Shown: in pieces, positions 18,830-27,558 of the stretch
How the letters are laid out: each line of letters begins with the position of its first letter
Numbering within the stretch: the first letter of the stretch is position 1
Assembly (NCBI RefSeq): GCF_900475675.1
Contig: NZ_LS483403.1
Span: 682,001-746,000, forward strand
From: Streptococcus lutetiensis
Lineage (GTDB): Bacteria; Bacillota; Bacilli; Lactobacillales; Streptococcaceae
Length of the DNA stretch: 64,000 bases
Direction: 5' to 3'
The notes under the pieces: model-generated
What the model was told of the DNA's origin: nothing
Databases searched by the model: none
Seen by the model: only the letters and a program-made list of their open reading frames with translations
Translations under genes and position numbers: made by a program

Positions 18830-19642
18830 ATGTCTACAATTATTGAAAAAATTGAAGAAGCACGTCAGTTTTTAGTGTCACAAGCGTGTGACGCCCCAGA
18901 ATTTGGACTTATTCTTGGTTCAGGTCTTGGTGAATTGGCTGAAGAAATCGAAAATGCTGTTGTTATTCCTTACGAAAAAATCCCAAACTGGGGTAAATCA
19001 ACAGTAGCAGGTCACGCAGGCCAATTGGTTTATGGTGACCTTGGTGGTCACAAAGTTCTTGCTCTTCAAGGACGTTTCCATTTTTACGAAGGAAATCCAA
19101 TGGAATTGGTGACTTTCCCAGTGCGCGTGATGAAAGCTCTTGGTTGTAAAGGTCTTATCGTAACAAATGCTGCTGGTGGTATCGGCTTTGGTCCTGGTAC
19201 ATTGATGGCAATTTCTGACCACATCAACATGACTGGTCAAAATCCATTGATTGGTGCTAACCTTGATGACTTCGGACCTCGTTTCCCAGATATGTCAGAT
19301 GCTTACACTGCTGAATACCGAGCAATCGCTCACAAAGTTGCTGAAAAAATCGGTATTAAACTTGACGAAGGTGTTTACCTTGGTGTGTCAGGTCCATGTT
19401 ACGAAACACCTGCTGAAATTCGTGCCTTCCAAACTCTTGGTGCGGATGCTGTAGGTATGTCAACTGTTCCAGAAGTTATCGTTGCCGCTCACTCAGGCTT
19501 GAAAGTTCTTGGAATCTCAGCTATTACAAACCATGCTGCAGGTTTCCAAAGCTCACTTAACCACGAAGAAGTTGTTGCTGTTACACAACAAATTAAAGAA
19601 GACTTCAAAACACTTGTCAAATCAGTTTTGGCAGAACTATAA
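18830..19642 (+). CDS. punA: Purine nucleoside phosphorylase I (inosine/guanosine type)
   Basis: The 270-residue product cleaves inosine and guanosine with phosphate. It has the trimeric PNP family blocks GSGLGELAEE (about residue 26), FHFYEGN (about 85), VTNAAGGIG (about 112), GPCYETPAEIR (about 192) and MSTVPEV. It sits between deoB and a ClC gene, with GAGGTAATT as ribosome site. This trimeric enzyme is a different family from the hexameric DeoD encoded 1.3 kb downstream, so the operon has two complementary phosphorylases. Confidence 0.94.
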   Translation: MSTIIEKIEEARQFLVSQACDAPEFGLILGSGLGELAEEIENAVVIPYEKIPNWGKSTVAGHAGQLVYGDLGGHKVLALQGRFHFYEGNPMELVTFPVRVMKALGCKGLIVTNAAGGIGFGPGTLMAISDHINMTGQNPLIGANLDDFGPRFPDMSDAYTAEYRAIAHKVAEKIGIKLDEGVYLGVSGPCYETPAEIRAFQTLGADAVGMSTVPEVIVAAHSGLKVLGISAITNHAAGFQSSLNHEEVVAVTQQIKEDFKTLVKSVLAEL

Positions 19643-19686
19643 TTTAGGAAATTTACCTTAAAACGTATTTAAAAAGTATTTTTTAG

Positions 19687-20979
19687 ATGCATTTACAAAA
19701 TAATCGATTTAAACATTTTAGCTACTGTTTACGTTTTGGAGGAGTGCTGATTTTAACAGCTTTGATAGCTGGTTTAGGTGGCATCTTACTTCATGAATTT
19801 TTAGACTTAATTGAGTACCTGGTTTTTGGTCACGGCGAGACATCGACCACTCAAGCAGTTTCGTCCAAGCAGTTCATTTTGATTGTCCTTGCAGGGATTA
19901 TCTCAGCGATTCTCTGGTGTTTTTTACAACGAAAAAATCGTCAGATTATTTCTGTCAAATCTCAGATGAAAGCTGAAAATCCAGCATCGAGAATACCAAA
20001 ACTTTGGATTCACTTGACCAATATTTTCTTGCAAGTGGCCTCTGTTGGTGCAGGCTCACCAATCGGAAAAGAAGGAGCGCCTCGCGAACTTGGTGCCTTG
20101 GGAGCTGGACGTGTATCTGACTACTTGAAACTAACCTTACAAGATAGAAAGCTCGCAATTGCTTGTGGGGCTTCGGCTGGTCTAGCGGCAGTTTATCAAG
20201 TACCAGTTGCCAGTATCTTTTTCGCCTTTGAAACGCTTGGGTTGGGAATTTCAGTTCTTAATCTGATTTCCGTCTCAGTAACGACGATTTTAGCAAGCAT
20301 CGTAGCAGGAGTGGTCATCTCAGATGCGCCACTTTATGAGACTGCTCAAGTAACGCTGGATGTAAAGACTACTCTTTTAGCAATGTTTCTTGTGGTTCTC
20401 ATCTCACCAATAGCACAGCTATTTCGCAGACTTACCCAAAAAGCACAAGCCCAAAAAACGACTGACCACACCATTTTATGGCGCTTACCACTGACTTTTC
20501 TACTATTAGCTAGTTTATCGCTTATTTTTCCTGAGATTTTGGGAAATGGCGGAGCTTTGGCGCAAGGTGTATTTGATGGTATGACTGTTCAGTATGCTGC
20601 TGTGATTGTTGTCGTTAAGGCGTTTGTGGTCTTGCTGACGCTAAAAAATGGCGCATACGGTGGAACCTTGACTCCCTCATTTTCAATGGGAGCAGTTCTG
20701 GGATTTCTTGGTGCTGTGCTTTGTAGCCAAATCTTTCCAACTATTTCACTAGCCTCAGCTATGCTCATCGGCTCAAGTGTATTCTTAGCAATCACAATGA
20801 ATGCACCGCTGACAGCAGTAGGCTTAGTTGTCTCATTTACAGGACAAAAGCTTCAAGCCCTGCCAGTCTTATTAATCGCAGTAGCGCTAGCTATTGTCAT
20901 CAAAAAAATTATTGAATATATTGAAAGGAAAATTTATGTCAATCCATATCGAAGCCAAACAAGGCGAAATCGCAGATAA
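19687..20979 (+). CDS. ClC-family chloride channel/antiporter
   Basis: The 430-residue membrane protein has the ClC anion-path motifs [12 protein letters not shown] (about residues 119-130, with the gating glutamate) and [12 protein letters not shown] (about 325-336). About ten to twelve hydrophobic helices are visible. The start ATG lacks a strong ribosome site. The 3' end overlaps the deoD start by 44 bases. ClC genes often sit inside this salvage gene group in streptococci; a metabolic reason is not known. Chloride-proton exchange is the family inference. Confidence 0.88.
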   Translation: MHLQNNRFKHFSYCLRFGGVLILTALIAGLGGILLHEFLDLIEYLVFGHGETSTTQAVSSKQFILIVLAGIISAILWCFLQRKNRQIISVKSQMKAENPASRIPKLWIHLTNIFLQVASVGAGSPIGKEGAPRELGALGAGRVSDYLKLTLQDRKLAIACGASAGLAAVYQVPVASIFFAFETLGLGISVLNLISVSVTTILASIVAGVVISDAPLYETAQVTLDVKTTLLAMFLVVLISPIAQLFRRLTQKAQAQKTTDHTILWRLPLTFLLLASLSLIFPEILGNGGALAQGVFDGMTVQYAAVIVVVKAFVVLLTLKNGAYGGTLTPSFSMGAVLGFLGAVLCSQIFPTISLASAMLIGSSVFLAITMNAPLTAVGLVVSFTGQKLQALPVLLIAVALAIVIKKIIEYIERKIYVNPYRSQTRRNRR

Positions 20980-21643
20980 AATCTTACTTCCGGGAGACCC
21001 ACTCCGTGCAAAATTCATTGCTGAAAACTTCCTAGAAGATGCTGTTTGCTTTAACAATGTCCGTGGCATGCTTGGTTTCACAGGTACTTACAAAGGTGAA
21101 CGTGTCAGTGTTATGGGAACAGGTATGGGTATGCCATCAATTTCTATCTACGCGACTGAACTTATCCAATCATACGGCGTTAAAAAATTAATCCGTGTCG
21201 GAACAGCTGGCTCACTTAATAAAGACGTTCACGTTCGCGAACTTGTTTTGGCACAAGCAGCAGCAACAACATCAAGCATGATTAAAAATGAATGGCCACA
21301 ATATGATTTTCCACAAATTGCTGATTTTACCTTGCTTGACAAAGCCTACCATATTGCTAAAGACCTTGGTATGACAACTCACGTTGGTAGCGTGTTATCT
21401 GTTGACGCTTTTTATTCAGATTTTGCTGAAAACAATGTCAAACTCGGGCAACTTGGTGTGAAAGCTGTTGAGATGGAAGCCGCTGCACTTTACTATCTCG
21501 CAGCAAAACACGGCGTTCAAGCACTCGGTATCATGACGATTTCTGATAGCCTTGTTGCTGACGAAGATACAACCGCTCAAGAACGCCAAACCACTTTCAC
21601 AGACATGATGAAAGTTGGTCTTGAGACTCTTATTGCTGATTAA
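20936..21643 (+). CDS. deoD: Purine nucleoside phosphorylase DeoD-type
   Basis: The 235-residue product is the hexameric, broad-specificity PNP, with the family blocks [13 protein letters not shown] (about residue 17), GTGMGMPS (about 64), RVGTAGS (about 87), VEMEAAALY (about 178) and ISDSL (about 202, catalytic Asp). I chose the ATG at 20936, after GAAAGGAAAATTT, rather than the earlier in-frame codon at 20894 that would extend into the ClC gene. The stop overlaps the next start (TAATG), showing translational coupling to the HEPN-motif gene. Confidence 0.94.
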   Translation: MSIHIEAKQGEIADKILLPGDPLRAKFIAENFLEDAVCFNNVRGMLGFTGTYKGERVSVMGTGMGMPSISIYATELIQSYGVKKLIRVGTAGSLNKDVHVRELVLAQAAATTSSMIKNEWPQYDFPQIADFTLLDKAYHIAKDLGMTTHVGSVLSVDAFYSDFAENNVKLGQLGVKAVEMEAAALYYLAAKHGVQALGIMTISDSLVADEDTTAQERQTTFTDMMKVGLETLIAD

Positions 21644-22419
21644 TGCAAGAAATATACGAGACGATAGACATCCTTTTGGATGTCTATGCTTATAATCACG
21701 CTTGGAAAATAGCAGAGCAGCACAGTGATTTTCCAGCACAGAGCCGTTATCTTTTAGAAATGTTAAAAGAGCGTAGGGAACTTAACGTTGACTTTGCTTT
21801 TTCACATGCAGCAGAAAATCAAGCGATTTTAGTCAATTATGGCGTTTCAATCATTAGCAATGCGTATGAAGAAGAACAATTAGCAAATTATATTATGGAT
21901 TTGGAAGCTAAGGTGAAAAATGGCAATATCATTGATTTTGTCCGCTCTGTTAGTCCAATTCTATATCGGCTCTTTCAACGTCTTGCCAAACGCGAAATTC
22001 CAAATTTGGAAAACTATATCCACGATGCTAAAAATGACCAGTATGATACTTGGCTGTTTACAAAAATGAAGCAGAGCGACTATGCTATTTTTCATAGATA
22101 CCTTAAGATTCGTCGTGATGGCAAAGTGACTTCAAAAGCTTTGGCAGAACTCTTACAATACGGACAACTTCCTAAGGAAATTAAACAGTTAATCAGCGAA
22201 CTTCGTAATTTTGAAAAATCCGTTCGGAATCCCCTAGCCCACCTCATTAAGCCTTTTGACGAAGAAGAACTGCACCGAACAACAAATTTCTCATCCCAAG
22301 CCTTTCTAGATAAAATCATTGCCCTTGCTACCTATGCAGGTGTCAAATATAACAAAGAAAAATTCTATTTAGACCAAGTTAATGACATTATCAAAAGTGA
22401 GTTGAAGAGAAATGGATAG
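21643..22419 (+). CDS. Helical protein with HEPN-type RxxxxH motif (Csm6-like region)
   Basis: The 258-residue protein looks all-helical and has no membrane segment. Near residue 195 it contains SVRNPLAH, in which R195 and H200 form the R-x4-H motif of HEPN ribonucleases such as Csm6/Csx1 and many toxin RNases. The helical region before it may match the 6H/HEPN half of Csm6. No CARF sensor domain and no CRISPR array or cas gene occur in this window. It overlaps the deoD stop codon by one base (TAATG) and so is translated with the purine salvage genes. RNase function is inferred from the motif alone. Confidence 0.65.
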   Translation: MQEIYETIDILLDVYAYNHAWKIAEQHSDFPAQSRYLLEMLKERRELNVDFAFSHAAENQAILVNYGVSIISNAYEEEQLANYIMDLEAKVKNGNIIDFVRSVSPILYRLFQRLAKREIPNLENYIHDAKNDQYDTWLFTKMKQSDYAIFHRYLKIRRDGKVTSKALAELLQYGQLPKEIKQLISELRNFEKSVRNPLAHLIKPFDEEELHRTTNFSSQAFLDKIIALATYAGVKYNKEKFYLDQVNDIIKSELKRNG

Positions 22420-22423
22420 AATA

Positions 22424-22457
22424 TAAAAACTCTTGGACAATGTCCAAGAGTTTTTAG
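22424..22457. terminator. Bidirectional terminator between salvage operon and cpsY
   Basis: AAAAACTCTTGGAC and GTCCAAGAGTTTTT form a perfect long stem with loop AAT. T runs on both sides allow termination on both strands. Confidence 0.9.
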
Positions 22458-23362
22458 TTATCAAATTGTACTTCTTCAAGTAGATAATCGATAAAACGTT
22501 CGCCCATTTTTGAAAGATTAGACTTTTCGTGGCGAATGTAGACAATATCAATCATATCTTCAACGTCAAGCGGAATTGATACGATGTCATCACCATTAAG
22601 GTTGCTATTTAAGATACCTGTTGCAATAGTGTAGCCGTCAAGACCAATCAAGAGATTGAAAAGCGTCGCACGGTCACTGACAACGATTGATTTTTTGTGT
22701 GGGATTTGTGACAAGATTTCTTCAGAGAAGTAAAAAGAGTTGTGAATTCCTTGATCGTAGCTAAGATAAGGAAATTCTTCCAAATCTTCCATAGTTACCA
22801 GTGTCTTTTCAGCTAGCGGATTATTTTTGCTGACAAAAATGTGCGGACGAGTTTTGAAAAGACTGGTATAAGTCAAATGATTGTCATCAAACATCTTTGT
22901 CAAGACATCACGGTTGTAGCTATTTAGAAAAAGCACCCCGATTTCAGAACGAAAATTTTTGACGTCATCAATGATTTCGTATGTTCGGGTTTCACGAAGG
23001 AAAAGCTCATAGCGTGTCATGTCTGTCTTTTTCAGAAGTGAAACAAAAGCATTCACCACAAAAGCATAGTGCTGCGCAGAGACGCTAAAGAGCTCACGGT
23101 TGGTGTTTTTGCTCTTGTAACGTTCCTCTAAAAGCGCTGTTTGTTCAAGTATTTGGCGCGCATAAGAAAGAAACTCAACCCCGTCTTTTGTCAGAGTGAT
23201 TCCCTTAGGATTACGAATAAAAATCTCAATCCCCATCTCGTGTTCCAGGTCACGAACGGCATTTGACAAACTTGGCTGAGTGATGAAGAGTTGTTTTGCA
23301 GCCTCGTTCATACTGCCCGTTTCCACGATTTTAACGATGTAGTGTAATTGTTGTATTCTCAT
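22454..23362 (-). CDS. cpsY: LysR-family regulator CpsY/MtaR
   Basis: The 302-residue protein has an N-terminal winged HTH (residues 1-60, with GSMNEAAKQLFITQPSLSNAV) and a LysR effector domain (about 90-300). Its position, divergent from cpsA at the head of a capsule locus, matches CpsY of S. iniae and MtaR of S. agalactiae. Those regulators control methionine uptake and neutrophil survival genes and not mainly capsule. That role is family knowledge; no binding site was proven here. The 453-base gap to cpsA should contain its promoter. Confidence 0.88.
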   Translation of the reverse strand: MRIQQLHYIVKIVETGSMNEAAKQLFITQPSLSNAVRDLEHEMGIEIFIRNPKGITLTKDGVEFLSYARQILEQTALLEERYKSKNTNRELFSVSAQHYAFVVNAFVSLLKKTDMTRYELFLRETRTYEIIDDVKNFRSEIGVLFLNSYNRDVLTKMFDDNHLTYTSLFKTRPHIFVSKNNPLAEKTLVTMEDLEEFPYLSYDQGIHNSFYFSEEILSQIPHKKSIVVSDRATLFNLLIGLDGYTIATGILNSNLNGDDIVSIPLDVEDMIDIVYIRHEKSNLSKMGERFIDYLLEEVQFDN

Positions 23363-23815
23363 AGCCTTAGTTTAGCTCAAAATCGTAAATCCCGCAAGTA
23401 GTGGAAATACTATTGATGTGAAAGCGATAAAAAGACAAACTTTTGGATTAAAAGTCTAAAAATAAAAGGAAGAAGCTTTTCTAATGATAGCGCTTCCAAT
23501 TTTTATACTTAAAAGATCATTTTGTTTGGAATTTACATCTAAAAATGGATAAAACTTGAAAAATGCACAAAAACTTACAATAAAAAGCGAATGATTACAT
23601 TATGGTAACTTCCTTTCCAAAAACATAACAAAAAAGTAACAAATCCATAAAAAAAACAGTATTTTTAAAAGAAGTAAAACGTTGTCAAAACTAATATTTA
23701 TAAAAAGTATAAGAATTATCATGTAAAGTTACAGTTTTTTAGAAATTGCAATAACCCTTAAAAAATGGTAAAATAAGAACGTTAATAATCAATTAGGAAG
23801 CGGAGATTTATTAAA
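23363..23815. promoter_or_regulatory. cpsY-cpsA divergent intergenic region with cps promoter
   Basis: This AT-rich 453-base stretch has no supported gene. The cps promoter is TTGCAA (23746-23751) and TAAAAT (23769-23774), 17 bases apart with an extended TGG, 42 bases before the cpsA ATG. A cre-like sequence, ATGATAGCGCTTCCAA (23484-23499), has one mismatch to the catabolite response consensus and shares its first nine bases with the gabD cre-like site. A clear cpsY promoter was not found. Confidence 0.6.
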
Positions 23816-25330
23816 ATGCCGACTCACTCACATCATCATAATAGTTACCATGGTTACCATCACAGTAGTCATCATAAGCACCATAAGAGCTCACGGCGGC
23901 GCTCTCGATTTGCTGATTTGAAGATTGTAAATGCGATGCTTTTACTCCTGTATGCTGTACTTGCTGGTCTTGCCACATATATGATGTATGCTCATCATAT
24001 CTTGGCATTTAGGCATCTTAACGTTGTTTATAGTATTATATTGGTAGCTATTTTTGCTTTGTGTTTAACATTGAGCATTCTTAAAAAGAGCAGGGTTCTA
24101 ACAACAGTGCTTTTGATTGTCTTTTCTATCATTGCTGCAGTTTCCCTCTTTGCCTTTAAGTCATTGGTCGATGTAGCACATAATATGAATGAAACAGCCT
24201 CTTACTCAGAGATTGAGATGAGTGTGGTTGTTCCAAGCAATAGCTCAGTTAATGATGTATCTGATCTCACAAGTGTTCAAGCACCGACAGATGCTGACGG
24301 TAGCAATATCAATGAACTGTTGTCTCATATTAAGTCAGAAAAGGGAGTAGATTTAGCGACAGAAAAAGTTGATTCTTATCAAGCTGCTTATGAGAACTTA
24401 GTTAACGGATCAAGTCAAGCTATGGTCTTTAACAATGCTTATTCAAGCTTGCTTGAAATGTCTTATGAGAATTTTCAATCAAATCTTAAGACCATCTACT
24501 CTTATAAGATTAAGACAAGTATTAAAGACGAAGCTAAAGCACATGATTCAAATGTCTTTAACATTTACATCAGTGGTATTGATACCTATGGTTCAATTTC
24601 AACGGTTTCACGTTCAGATGTCAACTTAATCTTAACAGTCAATATGAATACTCATAAGATTTTGATGACGGAGACGCCTCGAGATGCTTATGTTAAGATT
24701 CCAGATGGTGGCGCTGATCAATATGATAAATTAACCCACGCTGGTATCTATGGTGTTGAAACCTCAGAGAAGACTCTTGAAAACCTCTATGGCATCACCA
24801 TTGACTACTATGCTCGTCTTAACTTTGATTCATTCTTGAAGTTGATTGATGCACTAGGTGGTGTAACGGTTTATAATAGTCAGGCATTTACAAGTCTTCA
24901 TGGTAACTATGATTTTCCAGTTGGAAATGTGACTCTTGATTCTGATAAAGCTCTCGGTTTTGTTCGTGAACGTTATAGCCTCGAACATGGTGATTATGAC
25001 CGCGGTAATAACCAAATGAAAGTCATTCAAGCAATCCTCAATAAAATGACTTCGTTAAAATCAGTTTCTAATTATTCAACGATTATTTCAAATGTACAAG
25101 ATTCAATTCAGACAGATATGAAACTTGACACTGTGATGAAATTGGTCAACAGTCAATTGGATTCAGGTAAGAAATTTACAATTACATCACAAGAAGTAAC
25201 AGGTACAGGTTCTACTGGTGAGTTGACTTCGTATGCCATGCCAACTGCAAGTCTTTATATGATTCAGTTGGATGATGCTAGTGTTGCTAAAGCTTCGCAA
25301 GCCATTAAAGATGTTATGGAAGGTAAGTAA
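23816..25330 (+). CDS. cpsA: LytR-CpsA-Psr phosphotransferase with His-rich N terminus
   Basis: The 504-residue LCP protein is expected to attach capsule polymer to peptidoglycan outside the membrane. The cytoplasmic N terminus (residues 1-24) carries 11 histidines, followed by a basic patch RRRSR. Three hydrophobic segments (about 40-125) precede an accessory domain (about 130-235). The LCP domain (about 245-395) has the arginines of the family in SRSDVNLIL, TPRDAYV and FVRERYSLEHGDYDRGNNQ. It is the first gene after the cps promoter, with GGAAGCGGAG upstream. Confidence 0.92.
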   Translation: MPTHSHHHNSYHGYHHSSHHKHHKSSRRRSRFADLKIVNAMLLLLYAVLAGLATYMMYAHHILAFRHLNVVYSIILVAIFALCLTLSILKKSRVLTTVLLIVFSIIAAVSLFAFKSLVDVAHNMNETASYSEIEMSVVVPSNSSVNDVSDLTSVQAPTDADGSNINELLSHIKSEKGVDLATEKVDSYQAAYENLVNGSSQAMVFNNAYSSLLEMSYENFQSNLKTIYSYKIKTSIKDEAKAHDSNVFNIYISGIDTYGSISTVSRSDVNLILTVNMNTHKILMTETPRDAYVKIPDGGADQYDKLTHAGIYGVETSEKTLENLYGITIDYYARLNFDSFLKLIDALGGVTVYNSQAFTSLHGNYDFPVGNVTLDSDKALGFVRERYSLEHGDYDRGNNQMKVIQAILNKMTSLKSVSNYSTIISNVQDSIQTDMKLDTVMKLVNSQLDSGKKFTITSQEVTGTGSTGELTSYAMPTASLYMIQLDDASVAKASQAIKDVMEGK

Positions 25331-25335
25331 GTTAG

Positions 25336-26067
25336 ATGATAGATATTCACTCACATATCGTTTTTGACGTGGATGATGGACCATCTACTATAGAAGAAAG
25401 TTTAGCTTTGATTGGGGAAAGTTACCGTCAGGGCGTACGCACCATCGTCTCAACGTCACACAGACGACGCGATTTGTTTAAGACACCAGAGGAAAAGATC
25501 TGGGAAAACTTTAAGCAAGTCAAGGAAGCGGCAGAAGCTAAGTTTGAAGGACTTGAGATTTTATATGGTGGAGAACTCTACTATAATAATGCGCTTCTTG
25601 AGAAGTTAGAAAATCACCAAGTGCCTCGCATGAACGATACACAGTTTGCTTTGATTGAGTTTAGCATGAAGACTCCGTGGAAGGAGATTCATGACGGACT
25701 AACAAAAGTCCTCATGCTTGGGGTCACACCAATCATTGCTCACATCGAACGTTACGATGCACTCGAAAATCAAGAAGAGCGCGTGCGTGAGCTGATTAAC
25801 ATGGGGTGCTACACACAGATTAATAGCGCACATGTTTTAAAAGCAAAACTCTTTGGTGATAAATACCGTAAGTTCAAAAAGCGCGCACGTTATTTCTTAG
25901 AAAAGAACGTAGTTCATATCGTTGCTAGCGATATGCATAATCTAGATGCTCGTCCGCCATATATGGATGTGGCGCGTGACATCATTGCCCAAGAGTTTGG
26001 CACAAGCCGTGCTTCTCGACTCTTTGAAGAAAATGCTAAAACCTTATTAGAAAATAAAGATTTATAG
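25336..26067 (+). CDS. cpsB: Capsule Tyr-phosphatase CpsB (PHP family)
   Basis: The 243-residue product is a metal-dependent phosphotyrosine phosphatase that removes phosphate from CpsD. PHP-fold motifs are IDIHSHIVFDVDDGP at the N terminus, GGELYYN, IAHIERYD and ASDMHNLDARPP. It starts 5 bases after cpsA and ends 8 bases before cpsC in the conserved cpsABCD order. Confidence 0.94.
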   Translation: MIDIHSHIVFDVDDGPSTIEESLALIGESYRQGVRTIVSTSHRRRDLFKTPEEKIWENFKQVKEAAEAKFEGLEILYGGELYYNNALLEKLENHQVPRMNDTQFALIEFSMKTPWKEIHDGLTKVLMLGVTPIIAHIERYDALENQEERVRELINMGCYTQINSAHVLKAKLFGDKYRKFKKRARYFLEKNVVHIVASDMHNLDARPPYMDVARDIIAQEFGTSRASRLFEENAKTLLENKDL

Positions 26068-26075
26068 GAGTATGT

Positions 26076-26765
26076 ATGAATACAAATGACAATGCAAGTA
26101 TCGAAATTGACGTTTTGTACTTGCTAAGAAAGTTATGGAGTAAAAAATTCTTTATCATATTTGTTGGTCTTCTTGTTGGGACAATTGCTTTACTAGGTAG
26201 TGTTTTCTTCATTAAACCTAAGTATACCTCTACGACACGTATCTACGTTGTTAGCCGTAGCAGCGATACAAGTCTTACTAACCAAGACCTTCAAGCAGGG
26301 TCTTACTTGGTTAACGACTACAAGGAAGTTATCACATCAAGTGAAGTCTTGTCATCAGTTATTGACCAAGAAAAACTCTCAATGTCTACTGGTGAACTTT
26401 CTAAAGAAATTGCGGTAACTATCCCAACAGATACTCGTGTCATTTCAATTGCTGTTACAGATACAGATGCGCAAAGAGCTTGTGATATCGCAAATACTGT
26501 TCGCCAAGTAGCTGCTGAAAAGATCAAAGCTGTTACAAAAGTTGATGATGTAACAACACTTGAATCTGCGACAAAACCAAGCCACCCATCATCACCAAAT
26601 GTTAAGAAAAATGCTGCTATTGGTGCTCTTGCTGGGGTATTCTTAGCTATCGTAGGAATCTTGGTAGCAGAAGTGCTTGATGATCGTGTTCGTCGTCCAG
26701 AAGACGTCGAAGAAGTGCTTGGTATGACACTTTTAGGAGTTGTACCAGATATTGATAAATTATAA
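26076..26765 (+). CDS. cpsC: Capsule chain-length/kinase adaptor CpsC (Wzd)
   Basis: The 229-residue Wzz-family protein has two membrane segments (about residues 24-47 and 178-200) around an extracellular domain. The first half has the Wzz pattern, with PSHPSSPN just before the second helix. The short cytoplasmic tail (DDRVRRPEDVEEVLG) should activate the CpsD kinase. It has no ATPase domain, which is supplied by cpsD 14 bases downstream. Confidence 0.94.
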   Translation: MNTNDNASIEIDVLYLLRKLWSKKFFIIFVGLLVGTIALLGSVFFIKPKYTSTTRIYVVSRSSDTSLTNQDLQAGSYLVNDYKEVITSSEVLSSVIDQEKLSMSTGELSKEIAVTIPTDTRVISIAVTDTDAQRACDIANTVRQVAAEKIKAVTKVDDVTTLESATKPSHPSSPNVKKNAAIGALAGVFLAIVGILVAEVLDDRVRRPEDVEEVLGMTLLGVVPDIDKL

Positions 26766-26779
26766 GGAGAAAAATTGTA

Positions 26780-27520
26780 ATGCCACAGTTAGAATTAGTG
26801 AGAGCTAAAGCTCAAATGGTTAAATCTATGGAGGAATATTACAATTCTATCCGTACCAATATTCAATTTAGTGGACGTGATTTAAAAGTAATTACGTTAA
26901 CTTCGGCTCAACCTGGCGAAGGAAAATCAACAACGTCTGTTAACCTTGCAATTTCTTTTGCGCGTGCAGGTTTCCGTACACTTTTGATTGATGCGGATAC
27001 ACGTAATTCAGTCATGTCAGGAACGTTTAAATCTAATGAACGTTATCAGGGGTTGACAAGTTTCTTATCTGGAAATGCAGAGTTGTCAGATGTTATTTGT
27101 GACACAAGTATTGATAATTTGATGATTATTCCTGCTGGGCAAGTTCCACCAAATCCAACATCGTTGATTCAAAATGATAACTTCAAAGCGATGATTGAAA
27201 CTGTTCGTGGACTTTACGACTATGTTATCATTGATACACCACCGCTTGGTTTGGTTATTGATGCTGCTATCCTAGCACACCATTCAGATGCTAGCTTGCT
27301 TGTGACAAAAGCAGGAGAAGATAGACGTCGTACAGTTACGAAACTAAAGGAACAATTGGAACAAAGTGGTTCAGTTTTCCTTGGTATTATTTTGAATAAA
27401 TATGATATTAACTTAGATAAGTATGGTTCATATGGTAGTTACGGTGGGTACGGTGTTTATGGCAATTACGGAAAAAGTGAAGAAAAAACAAAAATTGGTA
27501 GAGGTAAACGAAAAAAATAG
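26780..27520 (+). CDS. cpsD: Capsule tyrosine autokinase CpsD (Wze)
   Basis: The 246-residue BY-kinase has Walker A (SAQPGEGKSTTSVN, about residue 45), Walker A' (LLIDADTRNS, about 72) and Walker B (VIIDTPPLG). A C-terminal tyrosine cluster (about residues 213-234: KYGSYGSYGGYGVYGNYGK) is the autophosphorylation tail. With CpsC and the CpsB phosphatase it controls polymer length. A basic tail RGKRKK ends the protein. Confidence 0.95.
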   Translation: MPQLELVRAKAQMVKSMEEYYNSIRTNIQFSGRDLKVITLTSAQPGEGKSTTSVNLAISFARAGFRTLLIDADTRNSVMSGTFKSNERYQGLTSFLSGNAELSDVICDTSIDNLMIIPAGQVPPNPTSLIQNDNFKAMIETVRGLYDYVIIDTPPLGLVIDAAILAHHSDASLLVTKAGEDRRRTVTKLKEQLEQSGSVFLGIILNKYDINLDKYGSYGSYGGYGVYGNYGKSEEKTKIGRGKRKK

Positions 27521-27558
27521 CTGATACCTTTACCTTAGAATAGGGAACAGGGAGTTAT

